NCBI GenBank assembly: GCA_003650125.1
Contig: QNFX01000001.1
Span: forward strand, 111,907-175,906
Direction of reading: 5' to 3'
DNA: 64,000 nt
Origin: Campylobacterota bacterium
GTDB taxonomy: Bacteria; Bdellovibrionota; Bacteriovoracia; Bacteriovoracales; Bacteriovoracaceae
Shown here: in pieces, positions 1 through 9,361 of the stretch
Layout of the letters: every line of letters starts with the position of its first letter
Numbering within the stretch: position 1 is the first letter of the stretch
The notes under the pieces: model-generated
What the model was told of the DNA's origin: nothing
Seen by the model: the letters and a program-made list of their open reading frames with translations, nothing else
The model's database searches: none
Translations under genes and position numbers: made by a program

Positions 1-1062
1 CTTTCTATTTAAATAAATTAGTACAATCACCCCTAAAGCAATAAAGGGGATACTTAAATACTGTCCCATAAGCAAAAAGGAGTCATTTGCGATAGACTGA
101 CTTTGCTTTACCTTAAAATATTCCATTACAAACCTGGCGGAAGCAAAAAGGATATTAGCAATAGCGAAATAGGAACCTGCCTTAAGAGAATCTCGTTTTT
201 TATTCCATATCAAAAACATAACCAAGCATAAAGAAAAGTAAGAAAGAGATTCATAGAGTTGAACAGGATGCCTAGCAACTGCAGATAATCCTCCGGCCGG
301 GTTTCCAAAGATTACGGCCCAGGGAACATCAGTAGCGTGGCCAATAATTTCTTGATTGAAAAAATTCCCGATTCTAATCATTCCCAGTGCCAGACCTATG
401 GTTATCGTGATGCAATCAAGAATCCTCCAAAAAGAAAAACCAGGGATTACTTTTTTTACTTTCCGATAAAATAAATACCAAGCAAGGAATATACCTATGA
501 TCCCCCCATGACTGGCCAGTCCCCCTTCATGAAGCATAGGAATTTCGAGAAGGTGGTTTTTATAATAAGGCCAATCGTAAAAAAACACATGAAAAAGCCT
601 AGAACCGATAAGAGAACAAACTACACTTAACATTAAAACATGATTAACTAAGTCCTTGGTAATTTCATAAACTGAGGCCGGAGAGCCCTTTAAATGTTGA
701 TCAAGAATGGGGATATTTCTTTCCGGATTATCACTTATGAATTTATTTAAATGAACTTTAATAGATTTTTTAAGTGAATCAGGGATTATCTTACTCTTAA
801 GTTTAGAAAAATTCTCCCTACCAATAACTTTTTTAACCACTTCATCCTTTTTGTGATCTTTAAAAAATTTAATGATTAATGGCCAATCTTTAAGATTATT
901 AAAGTTGAACTTAAAAAGAGGAATTGCCATGCGATAAAAGACATGATTGGTTAAAAAATAGCTAAAGAGAAATCCTAAAAAGAAACATAGACCATAATAA
1001 GCAATGGGCCGATCTAAATAGGGAATAGTAAAAATAAACTTATCTGGATTCCAATTAATCAT
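1..1062 (-). CDS. lgt: Prolipoprotein diacylglyceryl transferase, 3' end outside the window
   Basis: Lgt moves diacylglycerol from phosphatidylglycerol to the lipobox Cys of prolipoproteins in the inner membrane. The frame opens with ATG at 1062 and runs off the window edge after 354 codons. Seen: a first membrane helix, the SHGG loop, RIGNFFNQEIIG (Arg and Asn of the Lgt signature) and HPVQLYESL (the conserved YE region). Odd: about 80 charged, cytoplasmic-looking residues (roughly 45-125) lie between helix 1 and the GSRLFHVFFYD helix, where typical Lgt has a short loop. It lies 33 bp downstream of the TRAP genes and may be co-transcribed. The family call is firm. Confidence 0.9.
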   Translation of the reverse strand, partial: MINWNPDKFIFTIPYLDRPIAYYGLCFFLGFLFSYFLTNHVFYRMAIPLFKFNFNNLKDWPLIIKFFKDHKKDEVVKKVIGRENFSKLKSKIIPDSLKKSIKVHLNKFISDNPERNIPILDQHLKGSPASVYEITKDLVNHVLMLSVVCSLIGSRLFHVFFYDWPYYKNHLLEIPMLHEGGLASHGGIIGIFLAWYLFYRKVKKVIPGFSFWRILDCITITIGLALGMIRIGNFFNQEIIGHATDVPWAVIFGNPAGGLSAVARHPVQLYESLSYFSLCLVMFLIWNKKRDSLKAGSYFAIANILFASARFVMEYFKVKQSQSIANDSFLLMGQYLSIPFIALGVIVLIYLNRK

Positions 1063-1095
1063 AATATTAATATTTTAAGGCAATATTTTATATAA

Positions 1096-2478
1096 TCAAT
1101 AAGAAACTGATGGAAGCCAGGTAACAATTCCGGGAAAAAGAAATACTATGCCTAGGGCCAAAAGCTGAAGCATGACAAAAGGAATAACACCTTTATAAAT
1201 ATGAATTAACTTCACTTCTTTTGGTGCAACCCCCTTTAAATAAAAGATCGCAAAACCCACCGGTGGAGTTAAAAAGCTTGTCTGCAAGGTTATGGCCACC
1301 AAAAGGGTAAACCAAATCAATGACCCATTTTCGAGTAAAGCAAGACTTGCGTTAGAGAACTCCATAGCACTTATAATAGGTGCCACTAGAGGGAGAATAA
1401 TCAAGGTGATTTCAATCCAGTCGAGAAAAAACCCCAACACAAATACCATAAAGAGAATTGTTAAAATCACTCCATAATTACCAAAAGGAATTGCTGTTAA
1501 AAGCTTTTCTATAAACTCATCTCCTCCGAGTTCGCGAAGAACTAATGAAAAACAAGATGCTGCGATGAAGATGGCCATTATAAAAGCTGTAGTATTCATC
1601 GTTTGGTAAAGAACTTCTTTAAGTATTTTTAGAGTGAGTTTTTTATTATAAGCAGCAAGAATGGTGGCACCGAGCGCTCCAATACCCGAGGCTTCGGTAG
1701 GTGTGGCAATTCCGGCAAAGATCGACCCAAGAACTGAAAGTATTAAAATTACCGGAGGCAGGACGGATTTAAAAACATCCCAGAGCACATCTAGAGAGAG
1801 GGGTTTTCTCTTTGGATGAAGAGGCGCCTTGTGGGGATGAAGGAGTCCAATTATTACAATGTAGAGAAAGTAGAGAATTGACAGGAGTATTCCCGGAAAT
1901 ACCGCACCCATAAATAGATCACCTACAGAAATTGATAGTTGATCGGCCATCACCACGAGCATAATAGAGGGGGGAATAAGAATACCTAAAGTTCCTGCGG
2001 AGCAAATTGTACCAACTGCAAGTTCTTTGGAGTATTTTTGCTCAAGCATAGAAGGAAGGGCGAGCATACCAAGTAGAACAACTGACGCTCCAATGATTCC
2101 GGTTGAAGCTGCAAGGAGTACCCCAATAGCAGTTACAGTGATCGCAAGACCCCCGCGAAGCCTGCCAAAAAGATTTTGCATGGATAGCATTAATTTTCTA
2201 GCAACATCAGAGCGATCAAGCATAAGCCCCATATAAATAAACATGGGAAGAGCAACTAAAACCCAATTGCTCATTATTTTAAAAAGCCGGTTAACCATTA
2301 GTCCTAAAGTTAAAAAATCAAGGCCTGTGATAGTATCGAGGTATTGATCAGAGAGATACCCTACTCCCGTAAACAAAACTCCCGTGCCTGCCAGTACGTA
2401 TGCCACGGGAATTCCCGTAAAGAGAAGGACAATGAAGGTCAAAAACATTATGATGACTAAATATTCGTTAACTTCCAC
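1096..2478 (-). CDS. dctM: TRAP transporter large permease (DctM family)
   Basis: The 12-helix large membrane subunit of a tripartite ATP-independent periplasmic transporter, which couples sodium or proton entry to uptake of an organic acid. At 460 aa it has the usual length and is hydrophobic throughout. It contains family-typical stretches such as GTLGILIPPS, PTEASGIGA and TSFLTPPVGFA, corresponding to the conserved discontinuous-helix motifs. Its start overlaps the end of the small-permease gene by 11 bp, which suggests translational coupling. The substrate cannot be read from the sequence; C4-dicarboxylates, keto acids or aromatic acids are all possible. Confidence 0.92.
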   Translation of the reverse strand: MEVNEYLVIIMFLTFIVLLFTGIPVAYVLAGTGVLFTGVGYLSDQYLDTITGLDFLTLGLMVNRLFKIMSNWVLVALPMFIYMGLMLDRSDVARKLMLSMQNLFGRLRGGLAITVTAIGVLLAASTGIIGASVVLLGMLALPSMLEQKYSKELAVGTICSAGTLGILIPPSIMLVVMADQLSISVGDLFMGAVFPGILLSILYFLYIVIIGLLHPHKAPLHPKRKPLSLDVLWDVFKSVLPPVILILSVLGSIFAGIATPTEASGIGALGATILAAYNKKLTLKILKEVLYQTMNTTAFIMAIFIAASCFSLVLRELGGDEFIEKLLTAIPFGNYGVILTILFMVFVLGFFLDWIEITLIILPLVAPIISAMEFSNASLALLENGSLIWFTLLVAITLQTSFLTPPVGFAIFYLKGVAPKEVKLIHIYKGVIPFVMLQLLALGIVFLFPGIVTWLPSVSY

Positions 2479-2947
2479 GTTTAATCACCTTAATATTTTT
2501 TAAAACATTTAAAAAACCTGATAATAAAAAGAGGATCATAGATATTGGCATAAATGATTTTATGACCCATCTATAGGACAGACCTGCGGGAGAGATAGAT
2601 CTCTCCATGCGAGAAAAGGAATCTCCAACAAAATCTAGAGAATGGTAAAAAACGATTAATAAAAATGGAAATAATAAAAAAATATATCCAAAGATTTCAA
2701 TTATAGCGTTAGTTTTACGAGAAAAATGATGAGAAATCACATCAACTTTAACATGAGCGCGATTAAGTTCAGCAAATGAAAGTCCGGTAAGTATTAATAT
2801 TGCAAAAAAATGCCACTGAAGTTCTTCTAGCCCAACCATGCCTTGATTAAGGCCATAGCGTAGGAGCACTTGTATGATAATGGTGCCCATTAAAAGAAAT
2901 GAACTCCAGGAAAATACCTTTAATATCCTTTTTAAGACTTTTTCCAT
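2468..2947 (-). CDS. dctQ: TRAP transporter small permease (DctQ family)
   Basis: The four-helix small membrane subunit that partners the large permease. It has 159 aa, the normal length for DctQ, with hydrophobic segments near residues 12-32, 46-62, 83-105 and 128-150. The stretch LEELQWHFFAILILTGLSFA followed by HVKVDV is typical: an acidic and tryptophan-rich helix 2 followed by a turn with H-V-x-V-D. It directly abuts the solute-binding-protein gene upstream (0-bp gap) and overlaps dctM downstream, so the three genes form one operon in the order P-Q-M. Confidence 0.88.
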   Translation of the reverse strand: MEKVLKRILKVFSWSSFLLMGTIIIQVLLRYGLNQGMVGLEELQWHFFAILILTGLSFAELNRAHVKVDVISHHFSRKTNAIIEIFGYIFLLFPFLLIVFYHSLDFVGDSFSRMERSISPAGLSYRWVIKSFMPISMILFLLSGFLNVLKNIKVIKRGS

Positions 2948-4000
2948 TTATTTTTCCATTCTAGGAAGAAAGGCGTGGTTTTTCCAAATTTCATAATCTT
3001 TTCTAAAGCTGGAAAGGTCGGCATATACCTTTTTAAAAAAGGCATCTTTTTCAGATAATTCGTCGGCCACTTCATCCCATGCTTTTTTAAAAATTTTAAG
3101 CATTTTAGAGTCCCATTTCATCAGGTGAACATTGTACTTATCCCTAAATCGTTTCATGGCAGAAAATTGTAATGCCTCCCCCTCAGCAATGGATCTGGTA
3201 GTTGCATCATTACAGGCCATGGAAATTAGCGTCTGCTGCCATCGTTTCATCTTATTCCACTTATTTTTATTTATAAGTAACTCATAGATCGTCGCTTGCT
3301 GATGCCAACCAGGATAGTAGTTATATTTGGCGATTTTATAAAAACCAAGTTTTTCATCAATTGCGGGCATAGAATATTCTGTCGCATCAATTACTTTTTT
3401 CTCTAAAGCGGGAAATATCTCTCCTCCAGGAATAAGAGATGGCGAGGCCTTAAGTTTTTTCAGCACTTCCCCTCCAAGTCCATAAAATCTAATCTTCAGG
3501 CCTTTTAGATCTTCTTTTGAATTAATTGGTTTAATAAACCAACCTGAGGTTTCAGGTGCCATCACCCCACAAGGGATCACCTTCACATTGTAACCATTGC
3601 TGTCATACATCTCTTGATAAAGTTTTTCTCCATTACCAAACTTCATCCATGCCAGGTACTCTCCAACTTCAGGCCCAAAGGGAACTGAACTAAAAAGAGG
3701 GGCCGCGGTAATTTTTCCCTGCCAATAACCAGATACGGAATATCCTGCATCAACTTTCCCCGTCGAAACAGCATCTAAAATTTCAAAGGGAGGAACAAGT
3801 TTTCCTGGCTCATATAATTTAATTATTATTTTTTTCTCGCTCGCTGCTTCAACTCTTTCTTTTACATACTTAATAGTAGTTCCAAGTCCGGGAAGATTTG
3901 AATTAAAAGCGATTGGTGTTTTGAGTAATAATTTTTTGCTTGCTAAGGCAAAACTCGGAGTCAACAATACTAAGGATAAAAAAAGGTTAATTTTTTTCAT
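2948..4000 (-). CDS. dctP: TRAP transporter periplasmic solute-binding protein (DctP family)
   Basis: The periplasmic receptor that captures the substrate for the DctQM permease. The first 20 residues form a Sec signal peptide (MKK, hydrophobic core, ALA cut site). The mature part has DctP hallmarks: an N-terminal strand with KTPIAFNSNLPGLGTT, then LVPPFEILDAVSTGKVDAGYS, and KGLKIRFYG followed by GGEIFPALEKKVIDATEYSMP. The Arg of KIRFYG corresponds to the residue that clamps the substrate carboxylate in characterised family members. At 350 aa it is standard length. It is first in the operon, with upstream DNA facing the divergent outer-membrane protein gene at 4092. Confidence 0.9.
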   Translation of the reverse strand: MKKINLFLSLVLLTPSFALASKKLLLKTPIAFNSNLPGLGTTIKYVKERVEAASEKKIIIKLYEPGKLVPPFEILDAVSTGKVDAGYSVSGYWQGKITAAPLFSSVPFGPEVGEYLAWMKFGNGEKLYQEMYDSNGYNVKVIPCGVMAPETSGWFIKPINSKEDLKGLKIRFYGLGGEVLKKLKASPSLIPGGEIFPALEKKVIDATEYSMPAIDEKLGFYKIAKYNYYPGWHQQATIYELLINKNKWNKMKRWQQTLISMACNDATTRSIAEGEALQFSAMKRFRDKYNVHLMKWDSKMLKIFKKAWDEVADELSEKDAFFKKVYADLSSFRKDYEIWKNHAFLPRMEK

Positions 4001-4091
4001 TAGGTAATCCTGGTGATTTTTTTCCCTTTTTTACTTTAAACGATGCCAAGGAGCAAGAAAGAGCTCCTGACTAAATGCAAAAGAGTCGCGA

Positions 4092-5336
4092 ATGAATGTA
4101 ATTACGTTAATATTGGCCATTTTTTTTATCCCCAGTGCCTTTGGGATTGTTCAATATCCCTATTTATACCCCATCGGAGATGTTGAATCTTTAATGTCCA
4201 ATACGGGAGTAGGACTTAGAAAAAGTCGTGGAGGGGCAGCTTACAATCCGGCATCATTATCAAGACTCACAGGAGCTGATATCTCCGCCAGTGCTAGTAC
4301 TTATAATGTTATGGATTCAAAGACTAGTACAGCTGAAGGCCTAAAGTCTTTTAAAGGATTTGCTCCTATACCCAACATGGTTTTTTCTGGGACTCAATTT
4401 AGTTGGGGATACGGGGCCTTAACAGCTCTAGTACCCACTAATATTGAAGTCAGCACTCGTTATGAAATATGGATTCCTGAAGAAAACACCTACGGAAATC
4501 TTATTTTTACCGACAAAGTGGAAGAACTCATACTTGGTTTATCTGCGGGTATTCCCTTAAATGATAATTGGGCGATAGGTATGAACCTTTATGCCCATGT
4601 CTATGGTGAATCTTCAACCGAAGGATTAATTTTTTTAGAAGACGATGCTCCTGTTAAGGGGGGGGCCCGGAATAGACAATTAAAAAATTCCGTCTATTCT
4701 TTGCAGCCTATAATTGGAGTTCACCACTCTCCTTGGAATGAGTTTTTTTGGGGACTCAGGATTCAATTCCCCACAATTAAAATTACCGGGTCTGGAACCA
4801 TTTACGAGGAATGCCTTTTCGCAAGTAAATATTGTAAGGATTTTGATAATAATGGTAGTCCTGATTATGATCAAAAAGAAACCGAATATGATACCGATTA
4901 TCAGGTTCCTTTTGATTTTGTCCTGGGTTTTAATTTTAAACCTTGGAAAAACCATCGTTTCTTGCTTGATCTAGGTTATCAACTCGCTACCGAGTTTGAA
5001 AAATTCCCAGGACTAGTCGAATATGACGTTAAAACTAAAAACCAAGGACGAGGTAGCTTTGGATATTGGTGGAATATTAATGAACAATATTCGCTTCTCG
5101 TAGGACTAAAGTGGAATCCTTCTCCTAAAATAGAAAACGACATCCCCTCCTCTCTTCCCCCTATTAACTTCTTTGGTGGTTCTTTGGGGATTTATAAGGA
5201 AGGGAAAGTTACCACTACAGGAGTTGGGTTTTATTATTATAAATCAAGAACTGATCATAAAATGTGGGGTGAGGTGGATGACCCAAGCCGGGTAATTCTT
5301 TGGGGACTAATTCTTACTTCAGGTATTAGATTTTAG
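4092..5336 (+). CDS. FadL/OmpP1/TodX-like outer-membrane channel protein
   Basis: A likely outer-membrane beta-barrel for hydrophobic or aromatic solutes. After a short signal peptide (cut near residue 18) the mature N-terminus reads NTGVGLRKSRGGAAYNPASLSRL, split here as the NTG and GGAAYNPASL motifs that mark the FadL/OmpP1 family hatch. The remainder is rich in alternating aromatic and polar residues typical of beta strands, and the protein ends in a terminal aromatic (GIRF). An Asp-rich loop (CKDFDNNGSPDYDQ, about residues 251-265) resembles a calcium-binding loop. It is divergent from the TRAP operon, suggesting a shared uptake role. Family assignment is likely; the substrate is unknown. 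Confidence 0.7.
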   Translation: MNVITLILAIFFIPSAFGIVQYPYLYPIGDVESLMSNTGVGLRKSRGGAAYNPASLSRLTGADISASASTYNVMDSKTSTAEGLKSFKGFAPIPNMVFSGTQFSWGYGALTALVPTNIEVSTRYEIWIPEENTYGNLIFTDKVEELILGLSAGIPLNDNWAIGMNLYAHVYGESSTEGLIFLEDDAPVKGGARNRQLKNSVYSLQPIIGVHHSPWNEFFWGLRIQFPTIKITGSGTIYEECLFASKYCKDFDNNGSPDYDQKETEYDTDYQVPFDFVLGFNFKPWKNHRFLLDLGYQLATEFEKFPGLVEYDVKTKNQGRGSFGYWWNINEQYSLLVGLKWNPSPKIENDIPSSLPPINFFGGSLGIYKEGKVTTTGVGFYYYKSRTDHKMWGEVDDPSRVILWGLILTSGIRF

Positions 5337-5662
5337 AGATAAAAATTTACGTTAGTACTCCAATTAAAACTATCTACATTTTCCGTGGTCACCTCATAGT
5401 CACCTATAGAGTCATCAGTGTTTACTTCTTCTAGCTTTTCAATCTTAGCGTCCCAATCATTAATAGCTTTACCGCTCTTTATAAAATCTACCATTTCCTG
5501 AATCACCGCATCTTCTCCCTCGAGCATAAAATCAACTTCATTTTTACTAGGAAGATTAGTCGCTCCGGCCTTAAGGCCTCGCTTCATCGCGCCACGCATA
5601 ATCGTTTGACGAAACATCACCCCTTGAACTTTTCCCAACGCTTTAAAATATCTACAGGCCAT
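5333..5662 (-). CDS. acyP: Acylphosphatase-like protein
   Basis: Acylphosphatases hydrolyse carboxyl-phosphate bonds in small metabolites. The first 60 residues carry the signature: GKVQGVMFRQT (the FR arginine binds phosphate) and, after a helix, GATNLPS, where the Asn is the catalytic residue. Typical family members have about 90 aa; this one has 109 with an extra C-terminal tail. It overlaps the 3' end of the convergent outer-membrane protein gene by 4 bp and is divergent from prpD. There is no clear link to its neighbours. Confidence 0.85.
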   Translation of the reverse strand: MACRYFKALGKVQGVMFRQTIMRGAMKRGLKAGATNLPSKNEVDFMLEGEDAVIQEMVDFIKSGKAINDWDAKIEKLEEVNTDDSIGDYEVTTENVDSFNWSTNVNFYL

Positions 5663-5787
5663 AAAAAATCTCCCTTAGAAGAAATTCTAAATCACTCAAT
5701 GTTTTGCGTCAAACTATACAAATCAGTTAGAAATAGGCATAATCCGAGGGCTTTAAATTCAAAAATTAGTGTCAAAGGAAGTACCCA

Positions 5788-7296
5788 ATGAAAAATCACT
5801 TGGTAAGGGTTTATCCATCAAAAGAACCTTTAAAAAAAGAAGATCAGCTTGCCTATAAACTGGCGATGCTCGCAAATGATCCAGTAGATATTGATAGCGA
5901 TGTTACTGATATGATCATCAACCGAATTATAGATAATGCCTCCGTGGCCATTGCCGCGACCAATAGAAGGCCGGTTGCAAATGCTAGATCTCAAGCACTT
6001 TGCCATCCAAGAGAGGGTGGGGCCAATGTTTTTGGGATGCCACTAAATGAAACATTCTCACCTGAGTGGGCCGCATGGGCCAACGGAACTGCCGTTAGAG
6101 AGCTGGATTTTCACGATACTTTTCTCGCTGCCGATTACTCTCACCCAGGAGATAATATTCCAGCACTTCTTGCTGTTGCTCAAACCAAAGGAAAATCTGG
6201 AGCTGATCTAATTAAAGGTCTCGCTACCGCTTATGAAATTCAAGTAAACCTCGTTAAAGGAATATGTTTGCATGAGCATAAAAAAGATCACATCGCTCAC
6301 CTAGGTATTTCAGTCGCCGGAGGACTGGGAACCATGCTTGGCCTTCCCACTGATGTTATTTTTCAGGCAATGCAACAGGCACTTCATGTGACCTTTGCAA
6401 CTAGACAATCAAGAAAAGGAGAAATCTCCTCTTGGAAAGCATACGCCCCCGCCTTTGCCGGTAAAATGGGAATTGAATCCGTTGACCGTGCCATGAGAGG
6501 AGAAGGTGCTCCATCTCCAATCTATGAAGGAGAAGATTCAGTTATCTCTTATATGCTTGGTGGAAAAGATGCCAAGTATGAGGTTCCTCTGCCAGAGATT
6601 GGAGAGGCCAAAAGAGCTATTTTAGATACCTATACCAAAGAGCACTCTGCAGAATATCAATCACAAGCACTAATTGATCTTGCTTTTGATATGGGAAAAA
6701 AGATTGAAAATTTTGATGATGTAAAATCTATAGTTATTCACACCAGTCACCATACACATTACGTAATTGGTACGGGTGCCAATGATCCACAAAAGATGGA
6801 TCCCAATGCAAGTAGAGAAACCCTTGATCACTCAATTATGTATATCTTTGCAGTGGCACTTCAAGACGGTTCTTGGCACCATGTTGATAGCTACGCTCCA
6901 GAAAGAGCAAAAAGAGAAGATACTGTTAAGTTATGGCACAAGATCTCAACTCTTGAAGATCCCAAGTGGACACAGAGATATCACGATCAAGATCCTAAGA
7001 GAAAAGCTTTTGGAGCAAGAGTTGTCATTACCATGAAAGATGGAACTGTAATTGACGCCGAAAAAGCACTTGCTAATGCTCACCCAGATGGAGCAAGACC
7101 ATTTACCAGACCTGAATATATAAATAAGTTTAGAACTCTAACTTCGGGAATTATCTCTAAAGAAGAGTGTGAAAGATTTCTAAACTTGGTACAAAACCTT
7201 CCTAAACTATCCAGTGATGAGCTCTATGGATTAAACGTAACTGTTGATGCCATCGAACTGCTCTGTAACAAAAGAGACGATCGGGGGATTTTCTAA
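5788..7296 (+). CDS. prpD: 2-methylcitrate dehydratase (MmgE/PrpD family)
   Basis: Converts 2-methylcitrate to 2-methyl-cis-aconitate in propionyl-CoA breakdown. At 502 aa it matches long PrpD. Seen: the N-terminal helical MmgE/PrpD domain with [17 protein letters not shown], followed by DYSHPGDN, and [16 protein letters not shown], then the C-terminal domain with [20 protein letters not shown] split across a conserved loop. The ATG is preceded by an AAGGAAG ribosome site. Its stop overlaps the prpB start by one base (TAATG), so translation is coupled. Order prpD-prpB-prpC gives a complete methylcitrate cycle core apart from a CoA ligase and the aconitase-type hydratase. Confidence 0.95.
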   Translation: MKNHLVRVYPSKEPLKKEDQLAYKLAMLANDPVDIDSDVTDMIINRIIDNASVAIAATNRRPVANARSQALCHPREGGANVFGMPLNETFSPEWAAWANGTAVRELDFHDTFLAADYSHPGDNIPALLAVAQTKGKSGADLIKGLATAYEIQVNLVKGICLHEHKKDHIAHLGISVAGGLGTMLGLPTDVIFQAMQQALHVTFATRQSRKGEISSWKAYAPAFAGKMGIESVDRAMRGEGAPSPIYEGEDSVISYMLGGKDAKYEVPLPEIGEAKRAILDTYTKEHSAEYQSQALIDLAFDMGKKIENFDDVKSIVIHTSHHTHYVIGTGANDPQKMDPNASRETLDHSIMYIFAVALQDGSWHHVDSYAPERAKREDTVKLWHKISTLEDPKWTQRYHDQDPKRKAFGARVVITMKDGTVIDAEKALANAHPDGARPFTRPEYINKFRTLTSGIISKEECERFLNLVQNLPKLSSDELYGLNVTVDAIELLCNKRDDRGIF

Positions 7297-8195
7297 TGCT
7301 ATTTGGAAAAAAAAATGGGACTGAAAAAAGACAAGATCTAAGAGAGAAACTAGCTAGCGGAAAACTTTTAAGATTTCCTGGTTCCTGGTCACCACTTGTT
7401 TCAATGTTGATTGAACAAAAAGGCTTTGACGGAGTTTATATCTCTGGTGCCGTTCTCTCTAATGACCTAGGCATTCCAGATATTGGAATGACAACTCTAA
7501 CAGAGGTGTCCCAAAGAGGGAGACAAATTGCCAGAACTACTGAGCTTCCCTCCATTATCGATATTGATACCGGTTTTGGAGAACCAATGAGTGTAGTTCG
7601 AACGGTTCAAGAGCTAGAAGAACTAGGGATTTGCGGAGCACATCTTGAAGATCAAGTTAATCCTAAAAGATGCGGACATCTCGATCATAAACAACTTGTT
7701 GATACCGAAACCATGTGTAAAAAAATCAAAGCTGCCGCAAAAGGAAGAAAAGATGACAACTTTGTAGTCATTGCAAGAACTGACTCCCGTGCATCGGAAG
7801 GTCTAGAAGCTGCAATCTCTAGAGCAAAAGCTTATGTGGATGCCGGGGCGGATATGATTTTCCCCGAGGCCATGCAAGATGAAAAAGAGTTTGAACGCTT
7901 TAGAAAAGAAATTAAAGTTCCCCTACTCGCTAATATGACTGAATTTGGGAAATCAAAAATTCTCGACTACGAAACCCTCTCTAATCTTGGCTACAACATA
8001 GTTATCTATCCTGTAACCACTTTAAGACTGGCCATGAAAGCTGTTGAAGATGGCCTTGACTATATTATGAAAAGTGGCTCTCAAGAAGGCATTTTAGACA
8101 AAATGCAACATAGAAAAAGGTTATATGAAATTCTTCATTACGAAGATTATAACCAATTTGATAAAGATATTTTTAACTTTAATTTAGAAGGATAA
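7296..8195 (+). CDS. prpB: 2-methylisocitrate lyase
   Basis: Cleaves 2-methylisocitrate to pyruvate and succinate. It belongs to the isocitrate lyase/PEP mutase superfamily. Seen: the KRCGH loop (catalytic Cys in K-[KR]-C-G-H, about residue 127), the metal-binding DIDTGFG segment and the HLEDQ segment. At 299 aa it has the standard length. It overlaps prpD by one base and lies 4 bp before prpC. The pyruvate and succinate products feed the TCA enzymes encoded at 26-35 kb. Confidence 0.95.
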   Translation: MLFGKKNGTEKRQDLREKLASGKLLRFPGSWSPLVSMLIEQKGFDGVYISGAVLSNDLGIPDIGMTTLTEVSQRGRQIARTTELPSIIDIDTGFGEPMSVVRTVQELEELGICGAHLEDQVNPKRCGHLDHKQLVDTETMCKKIKAAAKGRKDDNFVVIARTDSRASEGLEAAISRAKAYVDAGADMIFPEAMQDEKEFERFRKEIKVPLLANMTEFGKSKILDYETLSNLGYNIVIYPVTTLRLAMKAVEDGLDYIMKSGSQEGILDKMQHRKRLYEILHYEDYNQFDKDIFNFNLEG

Positions 8196-8199
8196 AAAA

Positions 8200-9336
8200 A
8201 TGGAAGAAAAAGTTGTCAACGTAAAACCTGGACTTGAAGGAGTGGTCGCTGATACCACAACGATTTCTAAAGTAATGCCAGAAATCAACTCACTGGTTTA
8301 CCGAGGATATCCTGTTCAAGATCTTGCTGAAACTTGTAACTTTGAAGAAGTTGCCTATCTATTATGGAATGGTGAACTTCCTACCATGGCAAAGCTAAAT
8401 GCTTTTGTGGCCAAAGAAAGATCCATGAGATCTATAAGTGATGACCTTAAGGCCGTGATCAAAAAATTCCCAAAAAATGCCCACCCCATGGATACCATTA
8501 GAACCGGTGTTAGTTTCTTGGGTATGGAAGATGAAAGGGTTTGGAATAATGACCCTGAAACCAACATGGACAAATCTATCAGGCTTATGGCCGCAATCCC
8601 AACCATCATTGCTGCCGATTACCGAGCAAGAAATGAAAAAGATATAATTGATGCCCGAGACGATCTAAGTTTTTCTGAAAACTTTTTCTATATGTGTTTT
8701 GGTGAGATCCCAAAGCAAGAGATTGTTAAGGCCTTTGATGTATCTTTAATTTTATATGCAGAACATGGCTTTAATGCTTCAACCTTTACGGGAAGAGTCA
8801 TTACTTCCACCACTTCAGATATTTACAGTGCTGTATGTGGTGCCATTGGCGCTTTAAAAGGCCCTCTTCATGGCGGGGCCAATGAACAAGTTATGCATGT
8901 ACTCAAAGAAATTGATGACCCTGCTATTGCAAAAAAATGGATGTTAAAGGCGCTTGAAGACAAAAGAAAAGTAATGGGATTTGGCCATAGAGTTTATAGA
9001 AAAGGTGACTCTAGAGTTCCCACCATGAAAAAATACGCCAATCTATTGGCCGATCTATTAGGTGAAACCAAGTGGAGAGATATCTCACAAGTCCTAGAAG
9101 ATACCATGGTAGAAAAAAAGGGAATTCATCCAAATTTAGATTTCCCCGCAGGCCCTGCTTATTATTTAATGGGTTTTGATATTGATATGTTCACACCTAT
9201 TTTTGTTATGGCCCGTATTACTGGTTGGACAGCTCACATCATGGAGCAAACTGCACATAATCGAATCATAAGACCTCTATGCCAATACATCGGTCCCGGT
9301 GAACGAAAAATCATACCACTGGCCGAGAGAGCGTAA
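8200..9336 (+). CDS. prpC: 2-methylcitrate synthase / citrate synthase family
   Basis: Condenses propionyl-CoA with oxaloacetate. It is a citrate synthase fold of 378 aa, the length of the short Gram-positive-like and PrpC subgroup. Catalytic residues can be seen: His in GPLHGGANE, His in MGFGHRVYRKGDSR, and the Asp in the PNLDFPAGPAYY segment. Its place directly after prpD and prpB supports methylcitrate rather than citrate synthase, although side activity with acetyl-CoA is common in this subgroup. The ribosome site is AAGGATAAAAAA before the ATG. Confidence 0.93.
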   Translation: MEEKVVNVKPGLEGVVADTTTISKVMPEINSLVYRGYPVQDLAETCNFEEVAYLLWNGELPTMAKLNAFVAKERSMRSISDDLKAVIKKFPKNAHPMDTIRTGVSFLGMEDERVWNNDPETNMDKSIRLMAAIPTIIAADYRARNEKDIIDARDDLSFSENFFYMCFGEIPKQEIVKAFDVSLILYAEHGFNASTFTGRVITSTTSDIYSAVCGAIGALKGPLHGGANEQVMHVLKEIDDPAIAKKWMLKALEDKRKVMGFGHRVYRKGDSRVPTMKKYANLLADLLGETKWRDISQVLEDTMVEKKGIHPNLDFPAGPAYYLMGFDIDMFTPIFVMARITGWTAHIMEQTAHNRIIRPLCQYIGPGERKIIPLAERA

Positions 9337-9342
9337 TATCTA

Positions 9343-9361
9343 AGTCTCTTAGAGAGATTTT
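9343..9361. terminator. Short hairpin between convergent prpC and the gene ending at 9349
   Basis: A 7-bp stem (AGTCTCT with AGAGATT, one G-T pair) and a 3-base loop followed by T residues lies immediately after the prpC stop. It overlaps the last codons of the convergent gene. It could end transcription from the plus strand. The stem is AT-rich and weak. Confidence 0.35.

Noticed and set aside
5700..5787. Clear promoter for prpD
   Set aside because: CATAAT occurs near 5739, but no -35 box at proper spacing is visible, so no promoter is annotated.
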